NCBI RefSeq assembly: GCF_001625575.1 | Contig: NZ_AUXV01000003.1 | Span: forward strand, 1-64,000 | Direction of reading: 5' to 3' | DNA length: 64,000 nucleotides | From: Pseudoalteromonas luteoviolacea S2607 | GTDB lineage: Bacteria; Pseudomonadota; Gammaproteobacteria; Enterobacterales; Alteromonadaceae | Shown: positions 7,849-16,404 of the stretch, one piece after another | How positions within the stretch are numbered: position 1 is the stretch's first letter | How the letters are laid out: every line of letters starts with the position of its first letter | Translations under genes and position numbers: made by a program | Notes under the pieces: model-generated | Database searches by the model: none | Told to the model about the DNA's origin: nothing | What the model saw: the letters and a program-made list of their open reading frames with translations, nothing else

Positions 7849-9285
7849 ATGAACGTTCTACAAGGAAAAATTTTAACTGCTCTATCAATTGCATGTACTA
7901 CATATGTCTCTATTTATGCGCCTTATTCTAGTGCGCATGGTTTTATGGATTTTCCAAAAGCAAGACAATCAATCTGTGAAGCCCAAGGTGGCTATTGGTG
8001 GCCTGATGATGGCTCAAATATTCCTAACTTAGCTTGTAGGGCCGCTTTTTTAGAATCCGGCTATGTTCAGTTTGTTCAAGAACATGAGTTCGCGTCACTT
8101 ATCGCTGATTACAACAATCAAGCTGCTGTCGAAGCAGCTGTACCAGACGGTAAACTTTGTGCAGCTGGGTCGAATGAAAAAAGGGGTATGAACCTTCCGC
8201 ATACGGAGTGGCAAACCACAGACGTAAAACCAAGCCCAAATGGTGACCTTGCCGTTAGATTCAGAGCAACTACACCTCATAACCCAAGTTTCTGGAAATT
8301 TTATTTAACAAAGCCAACGTTCAACGCAACGACGGACGTTTTGAACTGGGCTGACCTAGACCTGATTACCGAAGTAGGCAACATCAATTTTGTTACTGAC
8401 CCCGATGGCAAAAAGTTTTACGAAATGACCGTTAACATACCTCAAGACCGCAGCGGGCGAGCTATTTTATATACTCGCTGGCAGAGAAATGATGTAGCCG
8501 GTGAAGGTTTTTATAATTGCTCTGATATCAACATAGTAACTGATTCAAAACCAGTAGATTGGGTTTCAGCTGGGTATTTTGTCAAACAAGGCCAAGATGC
8601 ACAAGTTAGCGACACTGTTTGGGCTCGCGTGTTTGACAGTAACGGACAAGAAATAATAAAGCAATCTCTCAAGATTACAGACACTAATGTAAACACCTGG
8701 CAAAAAGATCTCGCAACCATTCTAAACACTAATTTTGCGTCTGATGTTCAGGTGGGCGTAAAAGACAGCGCTGGTAATATTGCTTTTGACGAATTGAACC
8801 TATTGAGTAACGAGGTATTTGTAACAAGTGCATCAAATACTTATAACCTGACCATTCAGGTTCAACAACCAAACACGCCACCAACGGTGCACAAGCCTGA
8901 TCCGATAACGATGAATGAGGTATCTCAAACCCAACTTCATGTACATGCTTTCGATGATTACACCATGGACTTGACTTATGTTTGGGATGTTCCAGCAGGG
9001 CTGACATTCTCAGGTTCGGGCGCAACAATTACTCTTTCAGCAGCTGCTGTTGATAAAGATATGGTTTATACCGTGGGTGTAACCGTGTCCGATGGCACGC
9101 TGTCTAGTTCAACATCTGCACAAATAACAGTAAAAGATGTGCCAAATACGCCAGCACCATGGCGTGCAAACGCAACCTATGTCGGAGGAGACAAAGTTTC
9201 CCACAACAACAAGGTATATGAAGCGAAGTGGTGGAACAGAGGCGAGGAGCCCGGCACAACTCAGGTTTGGAAAGAAATTCAATAA
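7849..9285 (+). CDS. cbp1: AA10 lytic polysaccharide monooxygenase / chitin-binding protein
   Basis: A secreted copper monooxygenase that cleaves crystalline chitin oxidatively. ATG 7849 is chosen over the upstream GTG because AGAGGTGAG precedes it and it opens the signal peptide, which ends ...YSSA so that the mature protein starts with histidine (H30), as AA10 enzymes require. The second copper-brace histidine is H144 in TPHNPSFWKFY. Domains: AA10 (~30-225), a GbpA-domain-2-like module (~234-340), a PKD/Ig-like module (~341-432) and a C-terminal CBM5/12 (~434-478, YVGGDKV...AKWW). It lies between two GH18 chitinases, the arrangement expected for synergy. Cbp1 of Alteromonas O-7 is the closest match by memory; the gene symbol is by that analogy. 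Confidence 0.9.
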   Translation: MNVLQGKILTALSIACTTYVSIYAPYSSAHGFMDFPKARQSICEAQGGYWWPDDGSNIPNLACRAAFLESGYVQFVQEHEFASLIADYNNQAAVEAAVPDGKLCAAGSNEKRGMNLPHTEWQTTDVKPSPNGDLAVRFRATTPHNPSFWKFYLTKPTFNATTDVLNWADLDLITEVGNINFVTDPDGKKFYEMTVNIPQDRSGRAILYTRWQRNDVAGEGFYNCSDINIVTDSKPVDWVSAGYFVKQGQDAQVSDTVWARVFDSNGQEIIKQSLKITDTNVNTWQKDLATILNTNFASDVQVGVKDSAGNIAFDELNLLSNEVFVTSASNTYNLTIQVQQPNTPPTVHKPDPITMNEVSQTQLHVHAFDDYTMDLTYVWDVPAGLTFSGSGATITLSAAAVDKDMVYTVGVTVSDGTLSSSTSAQITVKDVPNTPAPWRANATYVGGDKVSHNNKVYEAKWWNRGEEPGTTQVWKEIQ

Positions 9286-9297
9286 GATGTAAAGGTC

Positions 9298-9315
9298 ACT
9301 CCAATTCGTTGGGGT
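9298..9315 (+). other. Intercistronic hairpin with TTCG tetraloop, cbp1-chiA
   Basis: ACTCCAA and TTGGGGT pair (one T-G wobble) around a TTCG loop, the very stable UUCG tetraloop in RNA. It starts 12 bp after the cbp1 stop. There is no T-run, so it is more likely an mRNA processing or stabilising element. Confidence 0.5.
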
Positions 9316-9350
9316 TTGGATATAACATGTAAAATAAGGTTGAGATAGTA

Positions 9351-11813
9351 ATGAAAATTAATAATTTAACAGCAGCTATAGGAATAGCGTTAATGTCGGC
9401 AGGTGCCATCGCAGCGCCTTCTGCACCACAAATTAGCTGGGAACCACAAACATACTCATTTGTTGATGTGAACCTTGATGGTAACGGCTCATACAAGCAG
9501 ATTGTTAAAGCGAAAGATGTAGTAACTGTAAACATTAAATGGAACTCATGGAGTGGTACAGGCGGAGATAGCTATAAAGTTTATTTCGACAATCAAGTGG
9601 TCGACCAAGGGGCTCTTGCCGCAGGTACAAAGAGTGGTACTGTCAGTTTCCCTTATACGAAGTCAGGCCGCCATACACTGTATCTAGAACTTTGTGATGC
9701 AACAGGTTGTGCAAAGAGCGCTGGTAAGCCAATTGTAATCGCCGACACTGATGGCGGGCACCTACAACCGTTAACTATGGACGTAGATCCTAAAAATAAA
9801 AATAACGGTACTATTCCTGGAATGGTGACTGGTGCATATTTTGTAGAGTGGGGTATTTACGGAAGAGATTTCGACGTTTCAAATATTCCAGCACATAACT
9901 TGTCACACCTTCTATACGGGTTTATTCCGATTTGTGGCGCAAATGAATCGTTAAAAGAGATTGAGAATGGCAATAGTTGGAGAGCATTGCAAAAAGCGTG
10001 TGCCGATTCACAGGATTATGAAGTTGTCATTCACGACCCTTGGGCTGCGGTACAAAAAACATTGCCAGGTACTGACAACAATGATCCAATTCGAGGTACT
10101 TATGCACAGTTGATGGCATTAAAGCAACGCTACCCAGATCTTAAAATCCTACCTTCAGTAGGCGGCTGGACATTATCTGACCCTTTCCATGGCTTCACAA
10201 CTAAAGCGAATCGTGACACATTTGTCGCATCAATGAAGCAATTTTTGAAAACTTGGAAGTTCTATGACGGTGTTGACATCGACTGGGAATTCCCTGGCGG
10301 CGACGGTCCAAACCCTAACCTAGGCGACCCAGTAAACGATGGTCCGGCATACATTGCATTAATGCAAGAACTAAGAGCGATGCTTGATGAACTTGAGCTT
10401 GAAACTGGTCGTAAGTACGAACTAACTTCAGCTATTGGTTCTGGTTATGACAAAATTGAAGATGTTGATTATCAAGTTGCTCAGCAGTATATGGACTACA
10501 TCTTTGCGATGACTTACGATTTTTACGGTGGTTGGAACAATGTTACGGGTCACCAAACGGGTATCTACTGTGGCTCACACTTGAGTCAGGGCGAGTGTGA
10601 CGGTACAGGCTTAGATGATAACGGCGAGCCTCGCAAAGGCCCAGCATACACGCTAGACAATGCGGTTAAAGCACTACTAGCACAAGGTGTAGACTCTAAG
10701 AAGCTTGTTGTTGGTGCAGCTATGTACGGCCGTGGTTGGGAAGGTGTGTTTGATTCAAACACGACTATCCCTGGCAACCCTGTAACAGCACCGGGTAACG
10801 GGAAATATGCAGGTTCTACAAGTGAAGGTGTTTGGGAACCTGGCATAATGGACTACAAGGCCATTGCTAAAAATCTAGTTGGCGCGAATGGCACCGGTAT
10901 TAACGGATTCACAGCTGGTTATGACGACCAAGCAGAAGCTGCATGGGTTTGGAATCCAACGAGCGGTAAGATGCTAACTTACGATAGCCCGCGCTCTGTA
11001 TACGCTAAAGGTCAATATGTTAACCTACACAATTTAGGTGGCTTGTTCGCTTGGGAAATCGATGCCGACAACGGTGATATTCTCAACGCAATGTATGATG
11101 GCCTAACTGGTGGAGTTCCAACAAACAGACCTCCTGTTGTATCTGTTGATGCAAACTTAACTCTTAACTCTGGTCAATCTGTAAACCTAACAGCCACTGC
11201 GACTGACCCAGAAGGCGCGGCAGTAACATATGCTTGGACAGCTCAAGGGTTAACATTAACGGGCGCAAACACAGCAACGGTTGGTATTACTGCACCTAAT
11301 GTAACAACCGATACTACATTCTCATTGAAGATAGCGGTGACAGACGATAAAAATGCGACAACAGAAAAAACTGTTTCTGTACTTGTCAAAGCTGAGGTAC
11401 CAGCAGGTGCGCCAGTCGTATCGCCAATCGCTAATGCAACTGTAGAAGAGAATAAATCGGTTAACGTGTCTGTCGTAGCAACTGATCCAAACAATGACCC
11501 ATTAACGTACACTTGGAACGCACCAGCAGGATTAACCGTTTCAGGCAATGGTGCAAATGTCTCAATTGCAGCAGGTGAAGTAAGTCAAGACACTACGTAT
11601 ACAGTAACAGTTGATGTATCAGACGGAACATATACAACATCTGTGTCCTTTGATGTTACGGTTACTGATACTGCATCTAGCGTAGCACCTTGGGATCCGG
11701 GCAAGGTATATGTTGGTGGAGACTTAGCGTCACACAACGGTAAAGTGTACCGCGCAAAATGGTGGACAAGAGGCGAAGAACCAGGAAAAGCGATGGTTTG
11801 GCAAGCTCTTTAA
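9351..11813 (+). CDS. chiA: Secreted GH18 chitinase A
   Basis: An 820-residue secreted chitinase, the length I recall for ChiA of Alteromonas sp. O-7. Signal peptide ~1-21 (...GAIAAPSAP). Domains: ChiA N-terminal FnIII-like module (~24-130), GH18 barrel (~159-580) with D306, D309, D311 and catalytic E313 in DGVDIDWEF, two PKD/Ig-like modules (~592-683, ~685-770) and a C-terminal CBM5/12 (~777-820, AKWWTRGEEPG). The final module is almost identical in pattern to that of the LPMO upstream, so the same cellulosome-free anchoring strategy is reused. In characterised ChiA enzymes the N-terminal module feeds chains processively into the active site. AAGGTTGAG precedes the start. The operon ends at the terminator 11881-11911. 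Confidence 0.95.
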   Translation: MKINNLTAAIGIALMSAGAIAAPSAPQISWEPQTYSFVDVNLDGNGSYKQIVKAKDVVTVNIKWNSWSGTGGDSYKVYFDNQVVDQGALAAGTKSGTVSFPYTKSGRHTLYLELCDATGCAKSAGKPIVIADTDGGHLQPLTMDVDPKNKNNGTIPGMVTGAYFVEWGIYGRDFDVSNIPAHNLSHLLYGFIPICGANESLKEIENGNSWRALQKACADSQDYEVVIHDPWAAVQKTLPGTDNNDPIRGTYAQLMALKQRYPDLKILPSVGGWTLSDPFHGFTTKANRDTFVASMKQFLKTWKFYDGVDIDWEFPGGDGPNPNLGDPVNDGPAYIALMQELRAMLDELELETGRKYELTSAIGSGYDKIEDVDYQVAQQYMDYIFAMTYDFYGGWNNVTGHQTGIYCGSHLSQGECDGTGLDDNGEPRKGPAYTLDNAVKALLAQGVDSKKLVVGAAMYGRGWEGVFDSNTTIPGNPVTAPGNGKYAGSTSEGVWEPGIMDYKAIAKNLVGANGTGINGFTAGYDDQAEAAWVWNPTSGKMLTYDSPRSVYAKGQYVNLHNLGGLFAWEIDADNGDILNAMYDGLTGGVPTNRPPVVSVDANLTLNSGQSVNLTATATDPEGAAVTYAWTAQGLTLTGANTATVGITAPNVTTDTTFSLKIAVTDDKNATTEKTVSVLVKAEVPAGAPVVSPIANATVEENKSVNVSVVATDPNNDPLTYTWNAPAGLTVSGNGANVSIAAGEVSQDTTYTVTVDVSDGTYTTSVSFDVTVTDTASSVAPWDPGKVYVGGDLASHNGKVYRAKWWTRGEEPGKAMVWQAL

Positions 11814-11880
11814 ACGACTATGGGTTGATATTTAGAAAGCCTTTTCTAAATTGACAGATGGACAGGCCAACCCCCAATAA

Positions 11881-11911
11881 AAACAAAGGTGCTATGCACC
11901 TTTGTTTTTTC
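11881..11911 (+). terminator. Rho-independent terminator of the chitin operon
   Basis: AAACAAAGGTGC and GCACCTTTGTTT form a perfect 12-bp stem with a TAT loop, followed by a T-run. A weaker AT hairpin (TTTAGAAA/TTTCTAAA, 11831-11850) precedes it. Confidence 0.9.
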
Positions 11912-11958
11912 TCCCAAATCTTTCATACTATGTAAATGTCTGACAAACGTATACAAAT

Positions 11959-12720
11959 GTGAAGCGCCTTTTATTACTTGTAGCCTTTATCTCATTTTAT
12001 AGCTCTTCCAATGAGCGTTGCCTATCTGAAAAAAAGATAGGTATTGGGAGTAGTTGGCCGCCATACGTAATGTACAATGGCGACAACCCGTTTGGCTTAG
12101 ATATCGAAATTACAAAGCTGGTTTTTAATAAAGCGAATGTCTGTTTTAAATTTGTTAGGCTGCCAACATCTGCAAGAGGGTTAGCAGAGTTATACAAGGG
12201 TTATGTCGATGTGCTCCCCTCCGCTAGTTTCAATATAGATAGAGCCAATAATGCACACTTTAGCGTCCCCTACAGACGTGAACGTATGAGGTTATTTACT
12301 CGCCTTGAATTGCCACCAATCAAAAGCCTCACAGAGCTCTTCGCAGATGAATATACATTTGTTACCAACCCAGGAGCCTATTATGGCGAAGAACTGAGGC
12401 AAATATTACAAATTAGTTGGTATCAACAGCGATTGGTCGAAGTGGCTAGCGTATCAAGGCGTATTGAACTAGTTAATAAAAAAAGAATAGACTTTTTAAT
12501 CGAAGATGAATATACAGGTTACTATTATATCAATCGATTAGGTTATGAACGGTTAAGGTTACACTCATATATTGTCAACGATAATGCCATTCACTTTATG
12601 CTAAGTCGGATAACTTTTAAAAAGAATGAAATCAGCGCAATCAACGAAGCGATAGAACAATTACAGCCAGATATTAAAGCCATATTAGAAAGAAGACCTA
12701 CCTCCGCACAAACAAAATAA
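11959..12720 (+). CDS. Orphan periplasmic solute-binding protein, family 3
   Basis: A 253-residue protein with a short signal peptide, starting at GTG. The mature part reads as a family 3 (amino-acid type) binding protein: KKIGIGSSWPPYVMYN near the start, GLDIEITKLVF, then the two-lobed pattern with PYRRERMRLFTR and a C-terminal lobe. No permease or ATPase gene is adjacent, which is common for Pseudoalteromonas/Shewanella proteins of this kind, where the domain may serve signalling rather than transport. It is just downstream of the chitin terminator and 3 bp before the next small gene, so those two are probably co-transcribed. Ligand unknown. Confidence 0.75.
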   Translation: MKRLLLLVAFISFYSSSNERCLSEKKIGIGSSWPPYVMYNGDNPFGLDIEITKLVFNKANVCFKFVRLPTSARGLAELYKGYVDVLPSASFNIDRANNAHFSVPYRRERMRLFTRLELPPIKSLTELFADEYTFVTNPGAYYGEELRQILQISWYQQRLVEVASVSRRIELVNKKRIDFLIEDEYTGYYYINRLGYERLRLHSYIVNDNAIHFMLSRITFKKNEISAINEAIEQLQPDIKAILERRPTSAQTK

Positions 12721-12723
12721 CGC

Positions 12724-13146
12724 ATGGAGATAAAATTGATAAAAGTACTCTTACCATTGGTTATGCTAACTGGGGTTGCCCAAGCCAAAACCGATAAACC
12801 ATTTACAATAGACAATACACAAATATATACCGACACTACATTATTTTATAGCGACAAGAATATTCGCCCCCAAAATAGTGATTTTAAGGTAAAAAGTGCC
12901 ATTACTATGTCTAATGAAGATGGCGAGCGCGCCGTTTTACTTAGCGTTGAAAACTTATCGTCCGGCAGAAGGATCCTCGAACCACACCATTTAATGGTAA
13001 CTTACGCAGATGGAACCGCAAAAGTGTTGAATAGCTTACCAGATAAACTGTCGTTTAAAGGCGGTGAAATCATAAATGTCACCGTGAACTTGGGGAGCAG
13101 TCTATACCCAGTAATTTCGTTGGTAACGAGTAACAACTTACGATAG
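12724..13146 (+). CDS. Small periplasmic protein of unknown function
   Basis: A 140-residue protein with a signal peptide ending ...GVAQA (~22) and a mature part predicted rich in beta strands. I do not recognise the family. The first ATG lies 3 bp after the preceding stop; a TTG start at 12736 is an alternative, because GGAG sits 7 bp upstream of it and the signal peptide would then begin MIKVLLPLV. It lies between the solute-binding protein gene and anmK on the same strand and probably forms one transcript with the former. Confidence 0.6.
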   Translation: MEIKLIKVLLPLVMLTGVAQAKTDKPFTIDNTQIYTDTTLFYSDKNIRPQNSDFKVKSAITMSNEDGERAVLLSVENLSSGRRILEPHHLMVTYADGTAKVLNSLPDKLSFKGGEIINVTVNLGSSLYPVISLVTSNNLR

Positions 13147-13151
13147 CAATT

Positions 13152-14336
13152 ATGAACCCATACATAAAATCTCTATACGCGCTCAGCGCAAAATCAGATC
13201 GAATCGTGCTTGGCTTGATGAGCGGAACATCTCTTGACGGTTTGGACCTAGCCCTGTGCAAAATATCTGGGAGTGGCACTGATACACAGTGTAAAGTTTT
13301 AGCGTTTGAAACTGTTGATTACACTCAAGAGACAAAATATAAAATATTGCGAGTATTCGCAAAAAAGAACGTGGACTTACAATATTTAACGCTGCTGAAC
13401 CCTTGGTTAGGTGAATTGCATGCCGACATTATAAACAAACAGTTAAAAGCGTGGGGTGTTTCTAATAACGAAGTAGATTTAATTGCTAGTCATGGCCAGA
13501 CAATATATCACTGCCCTAAGCATTTTCACGACCTTCCTGAATTTAGTAACGCCACTTTGCAGTTGGGGGATGGGGATCATATCGCTGTCAACACAGGTAT
13601 CATTACTATATCGGACTTTAGACAGAAGCATATTGCTGCAGGCTATGAAGGTGCACCGCTCGCACAGTATGGAGACTTTTGCCTTTTTGGAAGTGATACA
13701 TCCAATATACTACTACTGAATATCGGTGGCATAGCAAACTTTACTCTTATCAAAAAAGGGGCATCTCTCGAAGAGGTTATGTGTTCCGACATAGGTCCTG
13801 GGAACACAATGATGGACCAATACGTCAATGCGCACTTCAATTTAGCGTACGATCGCGATGGCCTTATTGCTGCTTCGGGCAAAGTGAATAATACGCTGTT
13901 AACAGCTTTATCTAATATCGATTTTATAAATCAACCAATGCCAAAGACCACTGGTCCAGAGCTTTTTAACCTTGAATTACTGAACAGCTGTATTAACTCG
14001 GCATCGCCTGCCGATATAAGTAAAGAGGACACAATGGCAACACTGAATGTGTTTACAGCTCAATCTATTGTTGACCATATCCATACACTTAACATATGCG
14101 GCGAACTTAAAGTTTTAGTAAGTGGAGGAGGGGCCCATAACAGCACTTTAATGAAAAATATCGCACTTTTGTTAGACGAAAATATCTGTGTCGATAAGTT
14201 AAATTTAAGCGGGATTAATGCTGATTCTAAAGAAGCAGTTCTTTTCGCGATATTAGCAAACGAATGCGTTGCCGCGGATAGCAAAAGTGCGAGTGGGTTA
14301 TCCCTAGGTAAGATAAGCCTACCAACAGGCGGTTAA
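13152..14336 (+). CDS. anmK: Anhydro-N-acetylmuramic acid kinase, variant active-site form
   Basis: A 394-residue kinase of the ASKHA fold that phosphorylates 1,6-anhydro-MurNAc to MurNAc-6-phosphate in cell-wall recycling. Family signatures: LGLMSGTSLDGLDLALC near the N-terminus, IASHGQTIYH, LLNIGGIANFT, SDIGPGNTMMD and LVSGGGAHN. In most AnmK proteins I know, the segment after FR reads (K/R)DxAxGGQGAPL; here it reads FRQKHIAAGYEGAPL, with histidine 160 where aspartate is usual. I recall the KHIAAG form in Bacteroidota homologues, so this may be a distinct clade rather than a broken enzyme. It meets the convergent gene 14333-14812 with a 4-bp overlap. Confidence 0.85.
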   Translation: MNPYIKSLYALSAKSDRIVLGLMSGTSLDGLDLALCKISGSGTDTQCKVLAFETVDYTQETKYKILRVFAKKNVDLQYLTLLNPWLGELHADIINKQLKAWGVSNNEVDLIASHGQTIYHCPKHFHDLPEFSNATLQLGDGDHIAVNTGIITISDFRQKHIAAGYEGAPLAQYGDFCLFGSDTSNILLLNIGGIANFTLIKKGASLEEVMCSDIGPGNTMMDQYVNAHFNLAYDRDGLIAASGKVNNTLLTALSNIDFINQPMPKTTGPELFNLELLNSCINSASPADISKEDTMATLNVFTAQSIVDHIHTLNICGELKVLVSGGGAHNSTLMKNIALLLDENICVDKLNLSGINADSKEAVLFAILANECVAADSKSASGLSLGKISLPTGG

Positions 14337-14812
14337 GCCATTAGCAAATCGCTTTTCCACTCTTTTAGCTTAGATACGATTGTTTTAATTGGGCTATTCT
14401 CTTTGTAAGTTGTCTTACTGCTTGAGTCCAATTCTAAAATTGGGTGTGCAAGTTCTACTTGCGCATCCACAACATTTTTTACTCCACCGGTAAGCCCTGT
14501 CAAACTTAGCTGTGTCATATATGTGCCAGCTTCACCATGGCCTTTTAAAATAAGCTCAATAGTACCAGTATTTATATCTTGCTCTTTTAATTCATAACTG
14601 CCACTAAAACTTACATCTCTTTGTAACTCATGCGTAGCTGTAGCTTCGATCACGTTACCCGCGGCTGCGTCACTAGGTAAGAGGCAATCGAGTACTAACT
14701 CTTGGCCCTGTGTATCGAACTTGATTTCATCTATTGCTGACGCGCTACCAGTCGGAAACATTGGGTCACAATGTGTGTAAAGTTCAAATTGAATTGTTCT
14801 AGAAGTTGCCAT
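14333..14812 (-). CDS. Conserved hypothetical protein, 159 residues
   Basis: A cytosolic-looking protein without signal peptide or membrane segment. The sequence alternates hydrophobic and polar residues and is predicted mainly beta, with a charged C-terminal helix (KTIVSKLKEWKSDLL). No known motif was recognised. It overlaps the end of anmK convergently by 4 bp, a compact arrangement that argues both are real genes. Function unknown. Confidence 0.55.
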   Translation of the reverse strand: MATSRTIQFELYTHCDPMFPTGSASAIDEIKFDTQGQELVLDCLLPSDAAAGNVIEATATHELQRDVSFSGSYELKEQDINTGTIELILKGHGEAGTYMTQLSLTGLTGGVKNVVDAQVELAHPILELDSSSKTTYKENSPIKTIVSKLKEWKSDLLMA

Positions 14813-14879
14813 ACTTGAAAACTAAAGTTATTGAATCAGTGTTAGTGTGCACAATATTTATTGCATATATATGAACAAA

Positions 14880-14909
14880 CCCCAGAAAACATCATTATGT
14901 TTTCTGGGG
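14880..14909 (-). terminator. Terminator downstream of the phosphate symporter gene
   Basis: CCCCAGAAAACAT and ATGTTTTCTGGGG form a perfect 13-bp stem around 4 nt, 20 bp beyond the symporter stop. On the minus strand TTTGTT follows. Confidence 0.85.
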
Positions 14910-14929
14910 CAGCTAGTATTTGCTACTGA

Positions 14930-16069
14930 TTAACGAACAGCTAGCATGATAAGACCTGGAACAACAAAGAATGAACCTAGTACATATCCAAATGCCGCCG
15001 TTTTGTTTCTCGCACCCACTTCAGCAAGCTTCTCAGCACACTTAATTGGAATTTCACGAAGAAGCGGTAAGCCGTAGATAAGTCCAACAGCGAACACATT
15101 AAACATTACGTGAACAAGTGCTACAGTAAGTGCTACTTCGCCAGCTGGGCCAGTAATTGAAGTGGCAGCAAGTAACGCAGTGATAGTAGTACCAATGTTT
15201 GCACCCAAAGTGAAAGGGTAGATTTGACGAGTTGTAAACACGCCACTACCTGCTAAAGGAATCATTAAACTTGTAGTTGTAGACGAAGATTGAACCATTA
15301 CAGTTACAACAGCACCAGAGCTGATACCAGCTACCGGTCCACGACCAATTGCACCGTGTAATAGATCTTTAGCTTTACCAACAAGTGCTTGTTTAAGAAG
15401 CTTACCAAGTGTTGTAACTGCAAATAGAATCATCGCAATACCGATTACAACCATTGCAACGCCAGCTGCTGTACCTTCTAAGAAACTAACACCATCTTTC
15501 ACAATGCCTACAGCAGGCTTAACTAACGGCTTAACAAAGTTGTAGCTCTTAAGCGATAGGTCAGCGTCGCCAACAAATAGGTGCGCTAAACTCGCTGAGA
15601 ACTTCTCTAGTAAACCAAACATGATTTCTAACGGTAGGAAGATTGCGACAGCAAACAAGTTAAAAAAGTCATGTACTGTAGAAGCTGCAAAAGCTCTTTG
15701 GAACTCTTCCTTTGAACGAATATGGCCAATTGATACAAGTGTATTTGTAATAGTGGTACCGATATTTGCACCCATTATCATAGGAATTGCGATTTGAAGC
15801 GGTAAACCACCAGCAACTAGACCGACGATAACAGATGTAACAGTTGAAGAAGACTGTACTAGTGCAGTAGCAAGTGCACCTAATAGAAGGGCTACAAATG
15901 GATTTGTAGCAAAAGCGAAGATTTCTTTAGCTCCCTCGGAGCCGCCTGACGCAAGTTTAAAACCACCGCTTACTGTACCAACGGCTACAAGTACCAAATA
16001 AACTAGAAATGCAATTGCACCCCAGGTTAGTAACTTAGATGGAAATGACTTTTCGCTGTATTCACTCAT
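14930..16069 (-). CDS. Na+/phosphate symporter, PNaS/NptA family
   Basis: An inner-membrane protein of 379 residues from the chosen start. The two inverted halves each carry the family's QSSS motif (ALVQSSSTVTS and VMVQSSSTTTS), paired with GANIGTTIT in both halves, which is diagnostic for Na+-coupled phosphate transporters of the SLC34/NptA type. About eight to nine hydrophobic segments are visible. An upstream ATG at 16138 exists, but a Pho-box-like array ends 4 bp before it. Transcription would begin downstream of that array, so the internal ATG at 16069 (GAGA 7 bp upstream) is the better start. It is probably induced by phosphate limitation. Confidence 0.88.
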   Translation of the reverse strand: MSEYSEKSFPSKLLTWGAIAFLVYLVLVAVGTVSGGFKLASGGSEGAKEIFAFATNPFVALLLGALATALVQSSSTVTSVIVGLVAGGLPLQIAIPMIMGANIGTTITNTLVSIGHIRSKEEFQRAFAASTVHDFFNLFAVAIFLPLEIMFGLLEKFSASLAHLFVGDADLSLKSYNFVKPLVKPAVGIVKDGVSFLEGTAAGVAMVVIGIAMILFAVTTLGKLLKQALVGKAKDLLHGAIGRGPVAGISSGAVVTVMVQSSSTTTSLMIPLAGSGVFTTRQIYPFTLGANIGTTITALLAATSITGPAGEVALTVALVHVMFNVFAVGLIYGLPLLREIPIKCAEKLAEVGARNKTAAFGYVLGSFFVVPGLIMLAVR

Positions 16070-16141
16070 TGATTTATCTCGTTGTGTCAATGCCGTAACT
16101 TTATGGCATTTTGATGACGTTTTTATTTCAGGACGCATTTA

Positions 16142-16170
16142 ACCAGAGAAATATGACAGAAATATTTCAG
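16142..16170 (-). promoter_or_regulatory. Tandem Pho-box-like array upstream of the phosphate symporter
   Basis: On the minus strand three 7-mers recur every 11 bp: CTGAAAT, CTGTCAT and CTCTGGT, each of the first two followed by ATTT. The PhoB consensus is CTGTCAT direct repeats with 11-bp spacing and AT-rich spacers; the middle copy is perfect and the outer ones partial. The location, 73 bp upstream of the preferred start of a phosphate symporter gene, strengthens the call. Confidence 0.7.
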
Positions 16171-16215
16171 TTCGAATATTCACACCAATCAATACTGAAG
16201 GAAGTGAACCTAGTT

Positions 16216-16232
16216 GTATACTTTACGTATAC
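16216..16232. promoter_or_regulatory. GTATAC-N5-GTATAC inverted repeat
   Basis: Two GTATAC hexamers (each self-palindromic) separated by TTTAC, in the divergent region between the symporter and the histidine kinase. It could be an operator for either; no regulator is assigned. Confidence 0.3.
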
Positions 16233-16404
16233 GGTTGGCATTCTAGGGCAAGCACCCTCTTGATTATAATGAAGTTTTTATTAAAACTTACTTGTTACAA
16301 TCATTTACAATTAGCTATTGAGTAAACAGCAATCATTCTCAACCTCCATATTCTCTACATGATTCAACGCTAAAATTAATAAAAAATAAATAAGAGAGCG
16401 AGTA

